A stretch of DNA of 64,000 nt from Mycolicibacterium aubagnense (GCF_010730955.1 NZ_AP022577.1:558001-622000), one strand, 5' to 3'. Counted from the stretch's first letter, positions 26,630 to 36,213 are shown. Translations and numbers: made by a program. The notes: generated by a model not told the origin, from the letters alone.

Positions 26630-27942
26630 TGACTGGGTACCAGTCCGGCTTCGGCAACAGTTTCGAAAGTGAGGCACTGCCCGGTGCGTTGCCTGTCGGT
26701 CGCAACTCTCCGCAGCAGTGCGCCTACGGCCTCTACGCCGAACAGCTCAGCGGCTCCCCGTTCACCGCGCCCCGGGCCGCCAACAAGCGATCCTGGCTGT
26801 ACCGGATCCGCCCGAGCGTCGCGCATTGGGGCGGCTTCACTGCCGTTGACGCCGAGGGAGTTTCGTACTGGCGCTCGGCTCCCGACGACGCAAAACCGGT
26901 GCCCATCGCCCAAATGCGTTGGAATGCCTTACCAATACCGGATCCCGCGGTCGAGGACACCACGTTCATCACCGGAGTGCGCACCATCACGACCGGCGGG
27001 GACGTCAACACGCGCACCGGATTCGCCTGCAGCATCTACACCATCACGACGTCGATGGTCGATGCCTACTTCTACAACGGCGACGCCGAGATGCTGTTCG
27101 TCCTGGAGCGGGGCCACGTTCGGTTCTGGACGGAGTTCGGGATCATCGACGCCGAACCGAGCGAAATCGTCGTCATCCCACGCGGAGTGAAACTGCGCAT
27201 CGAGGTGCCCGACGGCCCGGCCCGGGGCTACTTGTGCGAAAACTACGGCGGCACTTTCACCCTGCCCGAACGCGGCCCGATCGGCGCCAATTGTTTGGCC
27301 AATTCGCGTGACTTCCTCACGCCCGTCGCGAACTACGAGGATCGCGAGGTCCCATCGACGCTGTACGTGAAGTGGGGTGGCACCCTGTGGCAGGCCGAAG
27401 TGTGCCAGTCGCCGCTGGATGTTGTTGCCTGGCATGGCAATTACGCTCCGTACAAATACGACCTGCGGCGCTTCTCTCCTGTGGGCCCTGTCCTTTTCGA
27501 CCATGCCGACCCGTCGATCTTCACGGTGCTCACCTCGCCCAGTGAGACGCCCGGAACCGCCAACGTCGACTTCGTGTGCTTCCCCGAACGCTGGATGGTC
27601 GCCGAAGATACTTTCCGGCCACCCTGGTACCACATGAACGTCATGAGCGAGTTCATGGGACTCGTGCGCGGTGTCTACGACGCCAAGCCTGATGGCTTCG
27701 TCCCCGGCGGGGTCAGCCTGCACAACTGCATGACTCCCCATGGCCCCGACGCCAATGCATTCCACGCCGCCAGTACCGAAGACCTGAAGCCGGTCAAGCA
27801 GGAAGGCACACTTGCGTTCATGTTCGAAACCCGGTTCCCGCAGAAGGTCACCGCCCACGCGGCGAATCTGCCACAGCGGCAACAGGATTACGCCGATTGC
27901 TGGAGTGGCCTGACCAAGCGATTCGACCCGGGCGCGCCGTGA
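26629..27942 (+). CDS. hmgA: Homogentisate 1,2-dioxygenase
   Basis: The 437-residue enzyme shows the family opening [26 protein letters not shown], the cupin core and the iron site in the C-terminal third ([18 protein letters not shown], then [16 protein letters not shown]). It opens the homogentisate ring to maleylacetoacetate. GTG 26626 is also in frame, but ATG 26629 overlaps the hppD stop. Full length. Next in the operon is fumarylacetoacetase; a maleylacetoacetate isomerase gene is not present beside it. Confidence 0.95.
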
Positions 27943-29249
27943 CCACACTGGATTTCACGCACGACCCGCGCTTGCGCAGCTGGGTTACCTCGGCCGGTTC
28001 CGGGGACTTCCCTTTGCAGAATCTCCCTTTCGGTGTGGCGGCCGGTGCTGCCGGCGAACCCCACGGCGTCGTACGCATCGGCGACATGGTCCTGGATCTG
28101 CGCGCCCTGGCCGAGTCAGGGTTGCTCGCCGCCGAGGCCCGGCCGGCGGCCGAAGCTGCCGCATACGAAACGCTGAACACATTGTTCGCCCTGGGCTCGG
28201 GTCCGCGGATCGCTCTTCGCCGGGCACTGCATTCCCTGCTCGTCGCAGGGACCCCGCACCAACAGGCGGTCGCAAAGCTCCTCACCCCGCTGACCGAAGT
28301 CGACGTCCTGCTGCCCGCCCGCATCGGCGACTACACCGATTTCTATGTCGGAATCCATCATGCCCGCAACATCGGCGCCCTGTTCCGGCCCGACAATCCG
28401 TTGCTGCCCAACTACAAATGGTTACCGATCGGCTATCACGGGCGTGCCTCCAGCGTGCGGGTCAGCGGCACTCCCGTCACTCGGCCGCACGGGCAGCTGA
28501 AGGTGGCTGATGCGTCCGCACCCGTACTGGCGCCCACCCGGCGGCTGGATTTCGAGCTCGAACTCGGCGTGTGGATCGGGCCGGGAAATGCCCTCGGCGA
28601 GCCGGTGAGTATCGATGAGGCCGACTCCCACGTCGCCGGTTACTGCCTGCTCAACGACTGGTCCGCCCGCGACGTGCAAGCGTGGGAATACCAGCCCCTC
28701 GGCCCGTTCCTGGCCAAGAGCTTCGGCACCACGATCTCCCCCTGGGTGATCACTCCAGAAGCACTGGCGCCGTTCCGGATTCCGGTGACCAGGCCGGCCG
28801 AAGACCCCGCTCCCCTGCCCTACCTCGACAGCCCCAGACACCGCGCTCACGGTGGGCTCGATATCGAGCTGCAGGTGCTGATCACCACGGCGCAGATGCG
28901 CGCGGCCGGACACCCACCGCACCTGGTCTCGCGCTCGTCCAGCCGCCACATGTATTGGAGCGACGCGCAGATGGTTACCCACCACACCAGCAACGGGTGC
29001 GACCTACACCCGGGCGACCTGCTCGGCACCGGCACCCTGTCCGGACCCACCGCGGGTTCTGAAGGCAGTCTGATGGAGCTCAGTCATGGCGGAAACAACC
29101 CCATCACATTGCCCAACGGCGAAATTCGGACGTTTGTCGAAGACGGCGACGAAGTCCTGCTGACGGCCGGCGCTCGCCGCCCAGGCGCCGTCAGCATCGG
29201 ATTCGGTGACTGCGTCGCCGTGGTCCAGCCGGCGATCACCTACCCGTGA
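27939..29249 (+). CDS. fahA: Fumarylacetoacetase
   Basis: The 436-residue enzyme has the N-terminal SH3-like part and the catalytic FAH fold, with [21 protein letters not shown], the metal-binding [11 protein letters not shown] and [29 protein letters not shown]. It cleaves fumarylacetoacetate to fumarate and acetoacetate, the last step of the pathway. GTG 27939 overlaps the hmgA stop (GTGA). Its 3' end overlaps the convergent phenylalanine hydroxylase gene by 14 bases. Confidence 0.95.
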   Translation: MTTLDFTHDPRLRSWVTSAGSGDFPLQNLPFGVAAGAAGEPHGVVRIGDMVLDLRALAESGLLAAEARPAAEAAAYETLNTLFALGSGPRIALRRALHSLLVAGTPHQQAVAKLLTPLTEVDVLLPARIGDYTDFYVGIHHARNIGALFRPDNPLLPNYKWLPIGYHGRASSVRVSGTPVTRPHGQLKVADASAPVLAPTRRLDFELELGVWIGPGNALGEPVSIDEADSHVAGYCLLNDWSARDVQAWEYQPLGPFLAKSFGTTISPWVITPEALAPFRIPVTRPAEDPAPLPYLDSPRHRAHGGLDIELQVLITTAQMRAAGHPPHLVSRSSSRHMYWSDAQMVTHHTSNGCDLHPGDLLGTGTLSGPTAGSEGSLMELSHGGNNPITLPNGEIRTFVEDGDEVLLTAGARRPGAVSIGFGDCVAVVQPAITYP

Positions 29250-30135
29250 CTTCAGCGGCGTCATGCATCAGGCGGTGCGCCATGTCGTCGTCCACGTCGG
29301 CGAAGAAGCCGCCGATCACATCTTCGATCTCGTGGAAGTCCCTTGCGCAGAAGAGAACTGGTTGGTAGTGGGTGATATCGTAGGTCTGCACACCCATTCG
29401 GCCGATGTTCAGCGGCCGCAGGTCCGCACCGTCGAGCTGCTGGATTTCCCCGAATGACGAGAGCAGACCGGCGCCATAGGTGCGCACTTCGCCATACTCG
29501 CGGACCACACCGAACTCCAACGAGAACCAGAAGACCTTCGAGACGAATTCAAGCGCCTCAGTCGTTTTCACCCGCTGGGCGGCCTGTCCGGCCAGCCGGT
29601 ACAGCGCCGCGAAACGCTCATGGGCCAGACAATTGCCATGGCCGACGACCTCGTGGATCAGGTCCGGCTCGGGCGTGTAGAGCGGCACGGAATGGTGCCG
29701 GACGTACTGGGTGGAGTGGAAGATTCCATCGGCGAGGCGTCCGTAGAACTCACGCAGTGGCACCAGCCCGGCCGCGGGCACGTACTGAAATCCGGTGAGC
29801 GGCTTGAGCATCTCGTTGACCTCGGCGAGCTGCGGAATCCGATCCTCGGGAAGTCCGAGACGCTCGCGGCCCTGCAGGTACACGGCGCAGGCCCGGCGTT
29901 GATGGAGCCGGTGAAGCTCGGCGCACGCAATGCGCCAAACCTCCTGCTCGTCGTCGGTGTAGGTCGCGATGGGCGGTGGAGTGCCAGGCTGCCAGTCCAT
30001 GGCGAGCGCGGCGATGGCGTTGCGGCGCGCTCGGTATTCGGGGTCGACGGCACCGGGATGATCCGCTGCGAGATGTACGGTGACGTCATCACCCGAACGC
30101 GTCACCGGTGCATACAACTGCGCTTCTTCGAACAT
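29236..30135 (-). CDS. phhA: Aromatic amino acid hydroxylase (phenylalanine 4-monooxygenase)
   Basis: The 299-residue single-domain enzyme has the non-haem iron facial triad: two His in PDLIHEVVGHGNCL and Glu in FWFSLEFGVV. No regulatory ACT domain is present, as usual for bacteria. It would hydroxylate phenylalanine to tyrosine with tetrahydropterin and O2, feeding tyrosine (after transamination) to hppD. It faces the hppD-hmgA-fahA operon, so both directions form one phenylalanine/tyrosine degradation locus. A tryptophan preference cannot be excluded from sequence alone. Confidence 0.93.
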   Translation of the reverse strand: MFEEAQLYAPVTRSGDDVTVHLAADHPGAVDPEYRARRNAIAALAMDWQPGTPPPIATYTDDEQEVWRIACAELHRLHQRRACAVYLQGRERLGLPEDRIPQLAEVNEMLKPLTGFQYVPAAGLVPLREFYGRLADGIFHSTQYVRHHSVPLYTPEPDLIHEVVGHGNCLAHERFAALYRLAGQAAQRVKTTEALEFVSKVFWFSLEFGVVREYGEVRTYGAGLLSSFGEIQQLDGADLRPLNIGRMGVQTYDITHYQPVLFCARDFHEIEDVIGGFFADVDDDMAHRLMHDAAEVTGR

Positions 30136-30199
30136 CGCTGCCTCCCGGAGGTCCGGGCGTCGCAGAGAGCGGCGTCTGTAACCAGGATATGCGCGCTGA

Positions 30200-30427
30200 T
30201 TACTCGCGACCGGGCGTACCGCCGACGCATTCCTCGAACCACACGCGCTGCATCCAGGTCACGTGCTTGAGCAAGCCGAGGAGCGTCGTCGCCGACGGGA
30301 CGAGCCGGCGGCGGACCTCCTCCTCGGTGAGGCCATCCAGCGTCACCTCAATGGCACTCCGGTAGTCCTCGACAAAGGCGTCGAGCTGGGCCTTTTCGTT
30401 GTCGAGCAACACATTGAACGAGCCCAA
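30200..30427 (-). CDS. Short DinB/DUF664-type protein, probably truncated
   Basis: A 75-residue frame matches the first helices of the DinB superfamily, where helix 1 and the metal-His region (LLGLLKHVTWMQRVWFEE) are recognisable. Normal members run about 160 residues, so the C-terminal half is missing; only 65 bases separate its stop from phhA. The TTG start has GAGGAGAG at ideal spacing. It follows the CYP153 gene by 12 bases on the same strand. Known members include mycothiol-dependent isomerases. It may be a decayed gene that still keeps its start signals. Confidence 0.55.
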   Translation of the reverse strand: MGSFNVLLDNEKAQLDAFVEDYRSAIEVTLDGLTEEEVRRRLVPSATTLLGLLKHVTWMQRVWFEECVGGTPGRE

Positions 30428-30439
30428 CGCGCTCTCTCC

Positions 30440-31870
30440 TCACTCCGTGACGGCCGCCTGCTTCCTGGTGACCTTCACCATCATCTTGGAGTAACCCTTC
30501 ACGAAGTTGGATTGCGTGTACTCCGGCTCACCAACGACCTCGATGTCCTCGAATCGCGTCAGCAACTCCTCCCACAGGATCTTGAGCTGCAGCTCGGCGA
30601 GACGGCTGCCCATGCAGCGGTGGATGCCGATGCCGAAGGCCAGATGATGGCGGGCGTTGTGGCGGCCGATGATGAAGTCGTCCGGATTCTCGAACTTGCG
30701 CTCATCGCGGTTGGCCGAGGCGTACCACATGACGAGCTTGTCGCCCTTTCGGATGAATTGCCCACCCAAGATGGTGTCCTGCTTGGCGATGCGGCGCATG
30801 TACGCCAGTGGCGTCTGCCACCGGATGATCTCGTGAACTGCTTTGGTGATGAGTCCCGGGTCTGCCTTGAGCCGCGCGAACTCGTCAGGGTTCTGGTTCA
30901 GTGCGAGCACACCACCGGTCATCGAATTGCGGGTGGTGTCATTACCGCCGACGATCAGCAGGATCAGGTTGCCGAGGAATTCCATCGGCCGATCGACCAA
31001 GTCCTTGGTGTCCTCGGACGACTGCATCAGGGTGATGAGGTCGAATCCGGGCTTCTCACCGGCAGCCAGCCGCGCCTTCTTGTCGTACCAAAGCGCACTG
31101 AACGCGCGGGCCATATCGGCTGCGGCCGCGAACATCTCGTTCATGTCGGCCTCGCCGCCGGTCGCCGACGCGCTGCCGGCCACGGTGTCGGTCCAGTACA
31201 CCAGCTTTCGGCGCTGGTCATACGGGAAGTCGAGGAGAGTCGACAGCATGCGTGAGGTGAGTTCGATCGACACGGTGTCGACCCAGTCGAATGGCGTGCC
31301 TTCCGGCAGACCGTCGAGCACCTCCTGGACGCGCGACCGGATGAGCGTTTCCATCTCCTGGAGGTTCTGGGGTGCGACCACGCCCTGCACGGCCGCGCGC
31401 TGGCGATCGTGACGCGGCGGGTCCATCGCGATGAACATCTCGACGTCCAGCCCCTCGGGCGGATCGCCGATCACGATCTGCGGCTCGGCGGAGAACAGCT
31501 CGTTGTTCTTATCGACGGCAACGATGTCGTCGTACCGGGTGATCGACCAGAAGGGACCGAACGGGCTGTTCGGCTGGTAGTGCACCGGGGCCTCGTCACG
31601 CAACCGCTTGAAGTACGACTGCCAGCGGCCCTGGCGGAACATGAACGGGTTGCTCACGTCGATCTCTGCCAACGGCACATCCGCGGCATCCGGAATCGGG
31701 GTCTCGACGAACACCGGCGTCTTGTCACCGACGACCGACTTTTTCGCCTTCTGGTAAAGGTGCATGCCCTTGATCTGCACGGGCATTGGGATGGTCGATT
31801 GGGCCCGGTTCAGTACCGGATCGAGAATCGCTTGCTGTGCCTTGGTGATTGCCTGATCGAGAATGTTCAC
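30440..31870 (-). CDS. Cytochrome P450, CYP153-type (alkane/fatty acid omega-hydroxylase)
   Basis: The 476-residue P450 has the I-helix motif GGNDTTRNSM, the ExxR region EIIRWQTPLAYMRR and the haem loop HLAFGIGIHRCMGSRLAELQ with the thiolate Cys. These segments, and the end NFVKGYSKMMVKV, match CYP153, which oxidises terminal carbons of alkanes and fatty acids; CYP124 is the main alternative. GTG 31870 has GGAGAAA upstream. It needs a ferredoxin and reductase, not seen nearby. A 43-residue gene precedes it by 16 bases, the short DinB gene follows, and an AraC-type regulator is divergent. Confidence 0.88.
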   Translation of the reverse strand: MNILDQAITKAQQAILDPVLNRAQSTIPMPVQIKGMHLYQKAKKSVVGDKTPVFVETPIPDAADVPLAEIDVSNPFMFRQGRWQSYFKRLRDEAPVHYQPNSPFGPFWSITRYDDIVAVDKNNELFSAEPQIVIGDPPEGLDVEMFIAMDPPRHDRQRAAVQGVVAPQNLQEMETLIRSRVQEVLDGLPEGTPFDWVDTVSIELTSRMLSTLLDFPYDQRRKLVYWTDTVAGSASATGGEADMNEMFAAAADMARAFSALWYDKKARLAAGEKPGFDLITLMQSSEDTKDLVDRPMEFLGNLILLIVGGNDTTRNSMTGGVLALNQNPDEFARLKADPGLITKAVHEIIRWQTPLAYMRRIAKQDTILGGQFIRKGDKLVMWYASANRDERKFENPDDFIIGRHNARHHLAFGIGIHRCMGSRLAELQLKILWEELLTRFEDIEVVGEPEYTQSNFVKGYSKMMVKVTRKQAAVTE

Positions 31871-31886
31871 GGGTTTCTCCGCCTTG

Positions 31887-32018
31887 TCAGATCTGAAATT
31901 CGGGCTGTGGGTCGGCGTGCTGACCAATTGTGGTGCCGGTGCCACCCGGCAAACTGGGAATCGGCCAGTTCTGAGTCAGGTGCGCACGGTGTGCGGCGCT
32001 GTCGGTGATGGCAACCAT
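31887..32018 (-). CDS. Small leader protein of the CYP153 operon
   Basis: A 43-residue frame begins with ATG directly after a near-perfect Shine-Dalgarno (GAGGAGGG). It reads MVAITDSAAHRAHLTQNW, then a Pro/Gly-rich stretch (PIPSLPGGTGTTIGQ) and ends HADPQPEFQI. It ends 16 bases before the CYP153 start on the same strand. No transmembrane segment, domain or regulatory peptide repeat is recognised. The strong ribosome site and position argue that it is expressed; function unknown. Confidence 0.6.
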   Translation of the reverse strand: MVAITDSAAHRAHLTQNWPIPSLPGGTGTTIGQHADPQPEFQI

Positions 32019-32144
32019 GGGCCCTCCTCGCGTCGACTGATCGTTGACAATCACGCTACGAATGAAAAGCTGCAGCTGGGAGACCCTAAGTGGCCGAATA
32101 CTTACTCGAAGTGGCAATGCGTAAGGCGGAGGTAAGCTACCGCC

Positions 32145-33284
32145 GTGGCCGTCGTCGATCTCCGTAGCCGGCGCGAGATTCAGCCGCCTCCTGTTCCGCT
32201 GAAACCGGCACGGGCACAACCAATTCGGCGAACCAAATCGATCCCTGTGTCGCGACTTACTAGATTTGGCAATGTGGTTGACTGGGACATTCCCCGCACG
32301 GCGGCAAGTGTCGGCGTGCTCCTCGGGCTGGCCGGCGAACGTGGCGTGAGCCCGGAGACCTGCCTTGCCGGCTCCCGCTTGACCGTTCGCGGTCTGCAGA
32401 GTCCGAGCGCTGAGGTCACGGCCCGCCAGGAATTGGCCGTTGTCACGAATCTGCTTGAAGCGCTTGATTATCCCGACGACCTCGGCGTCGAGGCGGGACT
32501 TCGCTACCGTCTGGCCACCTACGGAATCTTCGGGTTCGCGTTGATCAGCAGCCCAACCTTGCGCAGCGCCATCGATGTCGGAGTGCGGTATCTCGATCTG
32601 ACCTTCGCGTCGTCCACCCTCGGAACTCGAGTGGTCGGCGACGAGTTCCACTTCGTCCTGGAGGCTGCGGGCATGCCGGACCGTGTCCGCCGCTTCGACA
32701 TCGACCGGCTGGCCACCGCCATCGCCGTGATCAAGCGTGAACTGTCGACGGAGCTGCCGCCCTTCGGCGTCCGGTTCACCCATCCCCACCCGGCCAGCCT
32801 CGACCGGTACGTCGCTGCGTTCGACACCGAGCCGGAGTTCGGTGCATCCGAAAACCTGCTGATCCTGCCCGTGGAGCTGCTCGACCTGCCGTTGCCACAA
32901 GCCAACGCGTACAACTCCGCGGCCACACAGGAACAGTGCCGCAATCTGCTGGAGGAGCGGCGCAGCCGAACCGGGCTGTCAGGTCAGGTTCGTGACCTGC
33001 TGCTGGCGTCCCCGGCGCAGCCGCCGAATGCGCACGAGATCGCCCATACGCTCATGATGAGCCCGCGTACGTTGCGTCACCGCCTCGGCGCCGAGGGCAC
33101 GTCCTATCGCGAACTACTCGACGAAATCCGGCAGCGATTGTCGGAGGAAATGCTGATCGGAGGCCGGTTGACGGTCGCCGAGACGGCGAACCGGCTGGGA
33201 TACGTCGAGTTGTCGAGTTTTTCGCAGGCGTTCCGCCGCTGGCACGGGATGAGCCCGCGTGCCTTCCGCGCTTCTCGCAGCTGA
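32145..33284 (+). CDS. AraC-family transcriptional regulator
   Basis: The 379-residue regulator has an arabinose-binding-type N-terminal domain (about 65-255, with YGIFGFALISSPTLRSAIDVGVRYLDL) and a C-terminal AraC helix-turn-helix pair (from about 275; IAHTLMMSPRTLRHRLGAEG and ANRLGYVELSSFSQAFRRWHGMSPRAFR). GTG 32145 has GGAGG upstream. It is divergent from the CYP153 operon with a 126-base shared promoter region, and relatives of this type often control alkane or lipid oxidation. Activation of the CYP153 operon is therefore likely but inferred. Confidence 0.9.
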   Translation: MAVVDLRSRREIQPPPVPLKPARAQPIRRTKSIPVSRLTRFGNVVDWDIPRTAASVGVLLGLAGERGVSPETCLAGSRLTVRGLQSPSAEVTARQELAVVTNLLEALDYPDDLGVEAGLRYRLATYGIFGFALISSPTLRSAIDVGVRYLDLTFASSTLGTRVVGDEFHFVLEAAGMPDRVRRFDIDRLATAIAVIKRELSTELPPFGVRFTHPHPASLDRYVAAFDTEPEFGASENLLILPVELLDLPLPQANAYNSAATQEQCRNLLEERRSRTGLSGQVRDLLLASPAQPPNAHEIAHTLMMSPRTLRHRLGAEGTSYRELLDEIRQRLSEEMLIGGRLTVAETANRLGYVELSSFSQAFRRWHGMSPRAFRASRS

Positions 33285-33302
33285 GACGCGTCTCGGCTCC
33301 AG

Positions 33303-34262
33303 TCAGCTCGCAGCCTCCCACCAGTTGAGCACCCGCGTTCCGTACAGGGTGAGCCACTTCGACGGTTGCCCGGCCGGCACGTCGACTTCAAACCAGACTC
33401 GCCCGGGCTGGCGGCCCGTTTGCAGCCACGTGCCGTCGGACTGCCTCGCGGCGCGAATGATGCCGATGGCCTCGGCCATCCGAGGGTCGGGAGCGGCGCC
33501 ATCGTGGGTGGCTGCCAGGCGGAAGTAGTCGCACGCGCCCAGGGCACTGTACCTCCAGCGAATGGGATAACTGAAGTCGTTGATCCATTGTCCCACTGGC
33601 TGACTCGTCGTCAGCCGGTTGATCAGCCGGCGCTGCAGCAGGTACTCCTCGCCGCGGCGACGCGCTGTGCGGATGTCGGCGTTGCCGCCGGCGACCGTCT
33701 CGAAGGCAAGCAGCCCTTTCAAGGAATTCAGCGTGGAATGAAACGATGACCGGCACGACCCCTCGACCCAGTCGCAGTTCCACCCACCGTCAGGCAGCTG
33801 ATGCTCGAGAAACCAGTCTGCGATGCCGCTGACGTCCGCGCCCAGCCACACTCCGTTGGCCAACGTCCACGCGTTGATGCAGCAATCCACCTCCCCCGCC
33901 CAGTAGGGCAGGTCGTCGTACTCCCAGCGGCAATGCCCATCAAGCAACTCCGCGGTCCGGCGTGCCCGCAAGACCGATGCGTCAAGGCCCCACTCGCGCA
34001 ACGTATTCAGCGTCCACGTGGTGGCCGTCCACGGCTGACCATCTTCGGCCCTCTCGGGGTCCTCGAAGTCGTAGTCGGCGGGAAAGAAGGCCCCACCGGC
34101 CCACCGCCCATCGGCTTCTTGCAGTGCGAGCAGGCGTGCGCCATAGCCCTCGGTCCCGATCCGCGCCCGCGTCGCTTCCCATACCTCGGGTGGGGCGTCG
34201 AGCAGGTCTCGCTCGACCTGCCAGCGCAGCGTCGGGTCGGAGTCCAACAACCAGTCCGTCAT
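33303..34262 (-). CDS. Prenyltransferase/squalene-cyclase-like toroid protein
   Basis: A 319-residue protein with repeated helical hairpins and QW-like motifs (LPDGGWNCDW, DGRWAGGAFF, SDGTWLQT) of the alpha/alpha-barrel terpenoid cyclase fold. The DxDD acid motif of squalene-hopene cyclases is not evident, so cyclase activity is doubtful. A short N-terminal helical part begins MTDWLLDSDPTLRWQVERDLL, which sets the start; ATG 34277 and 34280 are alternatives. It ends 18 bases from the convergent AraC gene. Widespread in actinobacteria, function unknown. Confidence 0.7.
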   Translation of the reverse strand: MTDWLLDSDPTLRWQVERDLLDAPPEVWEATRARIGTEGYGARLLALQEADGRWAGGAFFPADYDFEDPERAEDGQPWTATTWTLNTLREWGLDASVLRARRTAELLDGHCRWEYDDLPYWAGEVDCCINAWTLANGVWLGADVSGIADWFLEHQLPDGGWNCDWVEGSCRSSFHSTLNSLKGLLAFETVAGGNADIRTARRRGEEYLLQRRLINRLTTSQPVGQWINDFSYPIRWRYSALGACDYFRLAATHDGAAPDPRMAEAIGIIRAARQSDGTWLQTGRQPGRVWFEVDVPAGQPSKWLTLYGTRVLNWWEAAS

Positions 34263-34296
34263 CAACGCCGCACCCATCATCACACCGTCGTCATCG

Positions 34297-34734
34297 CTAT
34301 GAGCAGTACACCTGGCCGTTGAGCACGCAATTCGACGGTGGCGTGTACGTCCCGCTGAGCACGCCGCGGATGCCACCATTGGCGGATCCACCGGGTGGAA
34401 TGACGCGGTTCCAGCTCGCGGGGGTGATCACGTAGTGAGTGCCATATTGGGTGAAGGTGCTATTCCATGTATGCGAGATGGATTGCCCCATCGGCATGTC
34501 GAATTCGAGCTTCCAGTCCGCCATCGGGACAGTGCTGTAATTGGTGATGACGTAGCGCGCGATGAAACCGTCCTGCCACGTGTGCTGCACCACCAGTCGC
34601 GCCCCAGCCGCGGCCGCATGGGCTACCGGAGTGCCGGCAAGTCCGACGACGACGACCGCCAGCGCGGACACCACGACGTGAAGCGCAGTGCGCCAGCGCT
34701 TCACGTGGGAGTGCAGTCCAGTCATCGCAACCAA
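34297..34734 (-). CDS. Secreted CBM2 carbohydrate-binding protein
   Basis: A 145-residue exported protein. Residues 1-40 form a signal peptide (basic end HVKRWR, hydrophobic ALHVVVSALAVVVVGLAG, cleavage near AHA-AA). The rest is a single family 2 carbohydrate-binding module with Trp and disulfide Cys at the ends (NYSTVPMADWKLEF, GQSISHTWNS, SNCVLNG). It resembles M. tuberculosis Rv1987, annotated as a possible chitinase but without a catalytic domain. It should bind cellulose or chitin outside the cell. ATG 34734 or 34725 could be the start. Confidence 0.88.
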   Translation of the reverse strand: MVAMTGLHSHVKRWRTALHVVVSALAVVVVGLAGTPVAHAAAAGARLVVQHTWQDGFIARYVITNYSTVPMADWKLEFDMPMGQSISHTWNSTFTQYGTHYVITPASWNRVIPPGGSANGGIRGVLSGTYTPPSNCVLNGQVYCS

Positions 34735-34908
34735 GACTAAGGCCCGCCGGTCAACGTTCTGTCTGGCGCCGCAGGTGGGCTGCCGTACCTTTGCGCAATT
34801 GCAACCGTCGCGACATCTTGCGATATGCCACGTGGATCACCACCGCGGCCCGTGTCGCGCGTGGCGATATCTTGCCTGACGGGCGGCCAAAATTTCCCGA
34901 GTCATCTA

Positions 34909-34935
34909 CTTGCACTCGCCAGCGTTGAGTGCTAA
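34909..34935. promoter_or_regulatory. CIRCE element (HrcA operator)
   Basis: CTTGCACTC, nine bases, GAGTGCTAA: seven of nine left-arm positions and all nine right-arm positions match TTAGCACTC-N9-GAGTGCTAA. It lies 84 bases before the start of the small heat-shock gene, where HrcA would repress it at normal temperature. Confidence 0.85.
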
Positions 34936-35019
34936 AACAAATCTATGCCAGCCGACACAGATAATCGAGCTGGAAGCGCACAGATGGCTGACGAGAAAGG
35001 ACACATGGAGGTGGCCACG

Positions 35020-35508
35020 ATGCTGTTGCGTACCGATCCGTTCCGAGACCTTGACCGCTTCACCCAAGAGATCCTCGGCACCGCTGCGCGGCCCGCGGGA
35101 ATGCCCATGGATGCCTGGCGTGACGGTGATGAGTTTTACGTCGAGTTCGATCTACCCGGCGTCAGTGCCGATTCGCTCGACCTCGACATCGAGAACAATG
35201 TGGTGACGGTGCGTGCCGAACGCGCCCCGGTGGATTCGTCGCGGGAAATGCTGGCCGCCGAGCGACCGCGAGGCGTCTTCTCCCGACAACTGGTGCTCGG
35301 CAATAACCTCGACACCGGCCGGATCACCGCGGACTACCACGACGGGGTGCTTCGACTCGTGATCCCGGTGGCGGAGAAGGCCAAGCCCCGCAAGATCGCG
35401 GTGGGCAGAACCGCCGAATCCAAGGCGATCGACGAAAGTCGAGTGATCACCGAAGACGGCAGCCCCGTCACCAACAAGGCTGACGCCAAGGAGCCGGTGC
35501 ACGCCTGA
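35020..35508 (+). CDS. hsp18: Small heat-shock protein Hsp20 (18-kDa antigen type)
   Basis: The 162-residue protein begins [19 protein letters not shown] and continues as an alpha-crystallin domain (about 38-125), including [15 protein letters not shown] and [20 protein letters not shown]. This is the pattern of the M. leprae 18-kDa antigen and related Hsp18. It holds unfolded proteins as an ATP-independent chaperone oligomer. The start at 35020 is set by GGAGGTGG seven bases upstream; frames from 34945 are longer but lack this. A CIRCE element upstream indicates HrcA control, and a hairpin terminator follows 13 bases after the stop. Confidence 0.93.
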   Translation: MLLRTDPFRDLDRFTQEILGTAARPAGMPMDAWRDGDEFYVEFDLPGVSADSLDLDIENNVVTVRAERAPVDSSREMLAAERPRGVFSRQLVLGNNLDTGRITADYHDGVLRLVIPVAEKAKPRKIAVGRTAESKAIDESRVITEDGSPVTNKADAKEPVHA

Positions 35509-35521
35509 CCCGGCCCGGAAT

Positions 35522-35549
35522 GCCGGGCTGCGCAGAGTCGCAGCCCGGC
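35522..35549 (+). terminator. Hairpin terminator after hsp18
   Basis: GCCGGGCTGCG (35522-35532), loop CAGAGT, CGCAGCCCGGC (35539-35549): a perfect 11-base GC-rich stem. There is no U-tract, as is common in mycobacteria. It lies 13 bases after the hsp18 stop. Confidence 0.75.
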
Positions 35550-35612
35550 ACCGGTACCGGCACGTTCTTGAATGGTCGGCGTAATGCCGACAGCGCAAGG
35601 AGGTGAAAAGTG

Positions 35613-35927
35613 ATGCAGTACAGCACGATTGCGGCGCCGGCGGCGCCTGACACCATCGCGCCAGATGAGTTGGCCCAGTCGCTGGGTGTGGATGACCCCA
35701 CGATGGTGATAGCGCTGATCGCCGAAGTCGACGCCATCTTCTGCGCCGCCGAAGCACCCCGCTGTCAGCAGCCGACGCCACCAGCGATCGGGTGTGCGCT
35801 TCAAAGGCCCCGGTGCGCTGGTCGGTCTTGGATACCCCGCTCGCGGCGACCGCACTGCGGCCCGGCGCGAAGAACGACTCCGGTGCAGCGCAGCCCTCCG
35901 GGCACCGGATCCACCACAGCGCCATGA
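35613..35927 (+). CDS. Hypothetical protein, apparent frameshift after codon 48
   Basis: ATG 35613 has an ideal Shine-Dalgarno (AAGGAGGTG). The first 48 residues (MQYSTIAAPAAPDTIAPDEL and on to EVDAIFCAAEA) look real and acidic. After about 35756 the same frame turns into an Arg/Pro-rich shadow, while the -1 frame continues with typical codons (TPLSAADATSDRV, then WSVLDTPLAATALRPGAKND) to a stop at 35945-35947. A sequencing error or a genuine one-base change is likely. Function unknown. The 286 bases from here to the MFS gene hold nothing recognised. Confidence 0.45.
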   Translation: MQYSTIAAPAAPDTIAPDELAQSLGVDDPTMVIALIAEVDAIFCAAEAPRCQQPTPPAIGCALQRPRCAGRSWIPRSRRPHCGPARRTTPVQRSPPGTGSTTAP

Positions 35928-36213
35928 CCACTGTCACAGCCCAATGAGCTGATGGCGCGAGAACCGTGAGGCCTGGGCCGACCGCCACCAGGGGCCACAC
36001 CCTGGGCGTCGTTGTGCAGCAAGACTGCATGCAGACGCGCCAATGCCCAATCCAGGCAGTATTTCCCGGGTGGCCGGCCCGGCCTTCACGCCATGCGGTT
36101 TCGTCGTCCCCGCCTCTGGATACCCCAACCAACCGCTCGCGCCGGGCAGCTGACCGACTGCGATGGCGGAAATCCGCCAGCGGCCGGCGCCCGTCGATCG
36201 ATAGCGTCGACGC

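Noticed and set aside
34945..35019. Longer N-terminus for the small heat-shock protein
   Set aside because: The family starts at [12 protein letters not shown] and the strong Shine-Dalgarno serves 35020.
35801..36132. Minus-strand frames with a hydrophobic stretch and GC-biased codons
   Set aside because: The best frame has no stop until deep inside hsp18 on the other strand and no ribosome site; it mirrors the plus-strand frame there.
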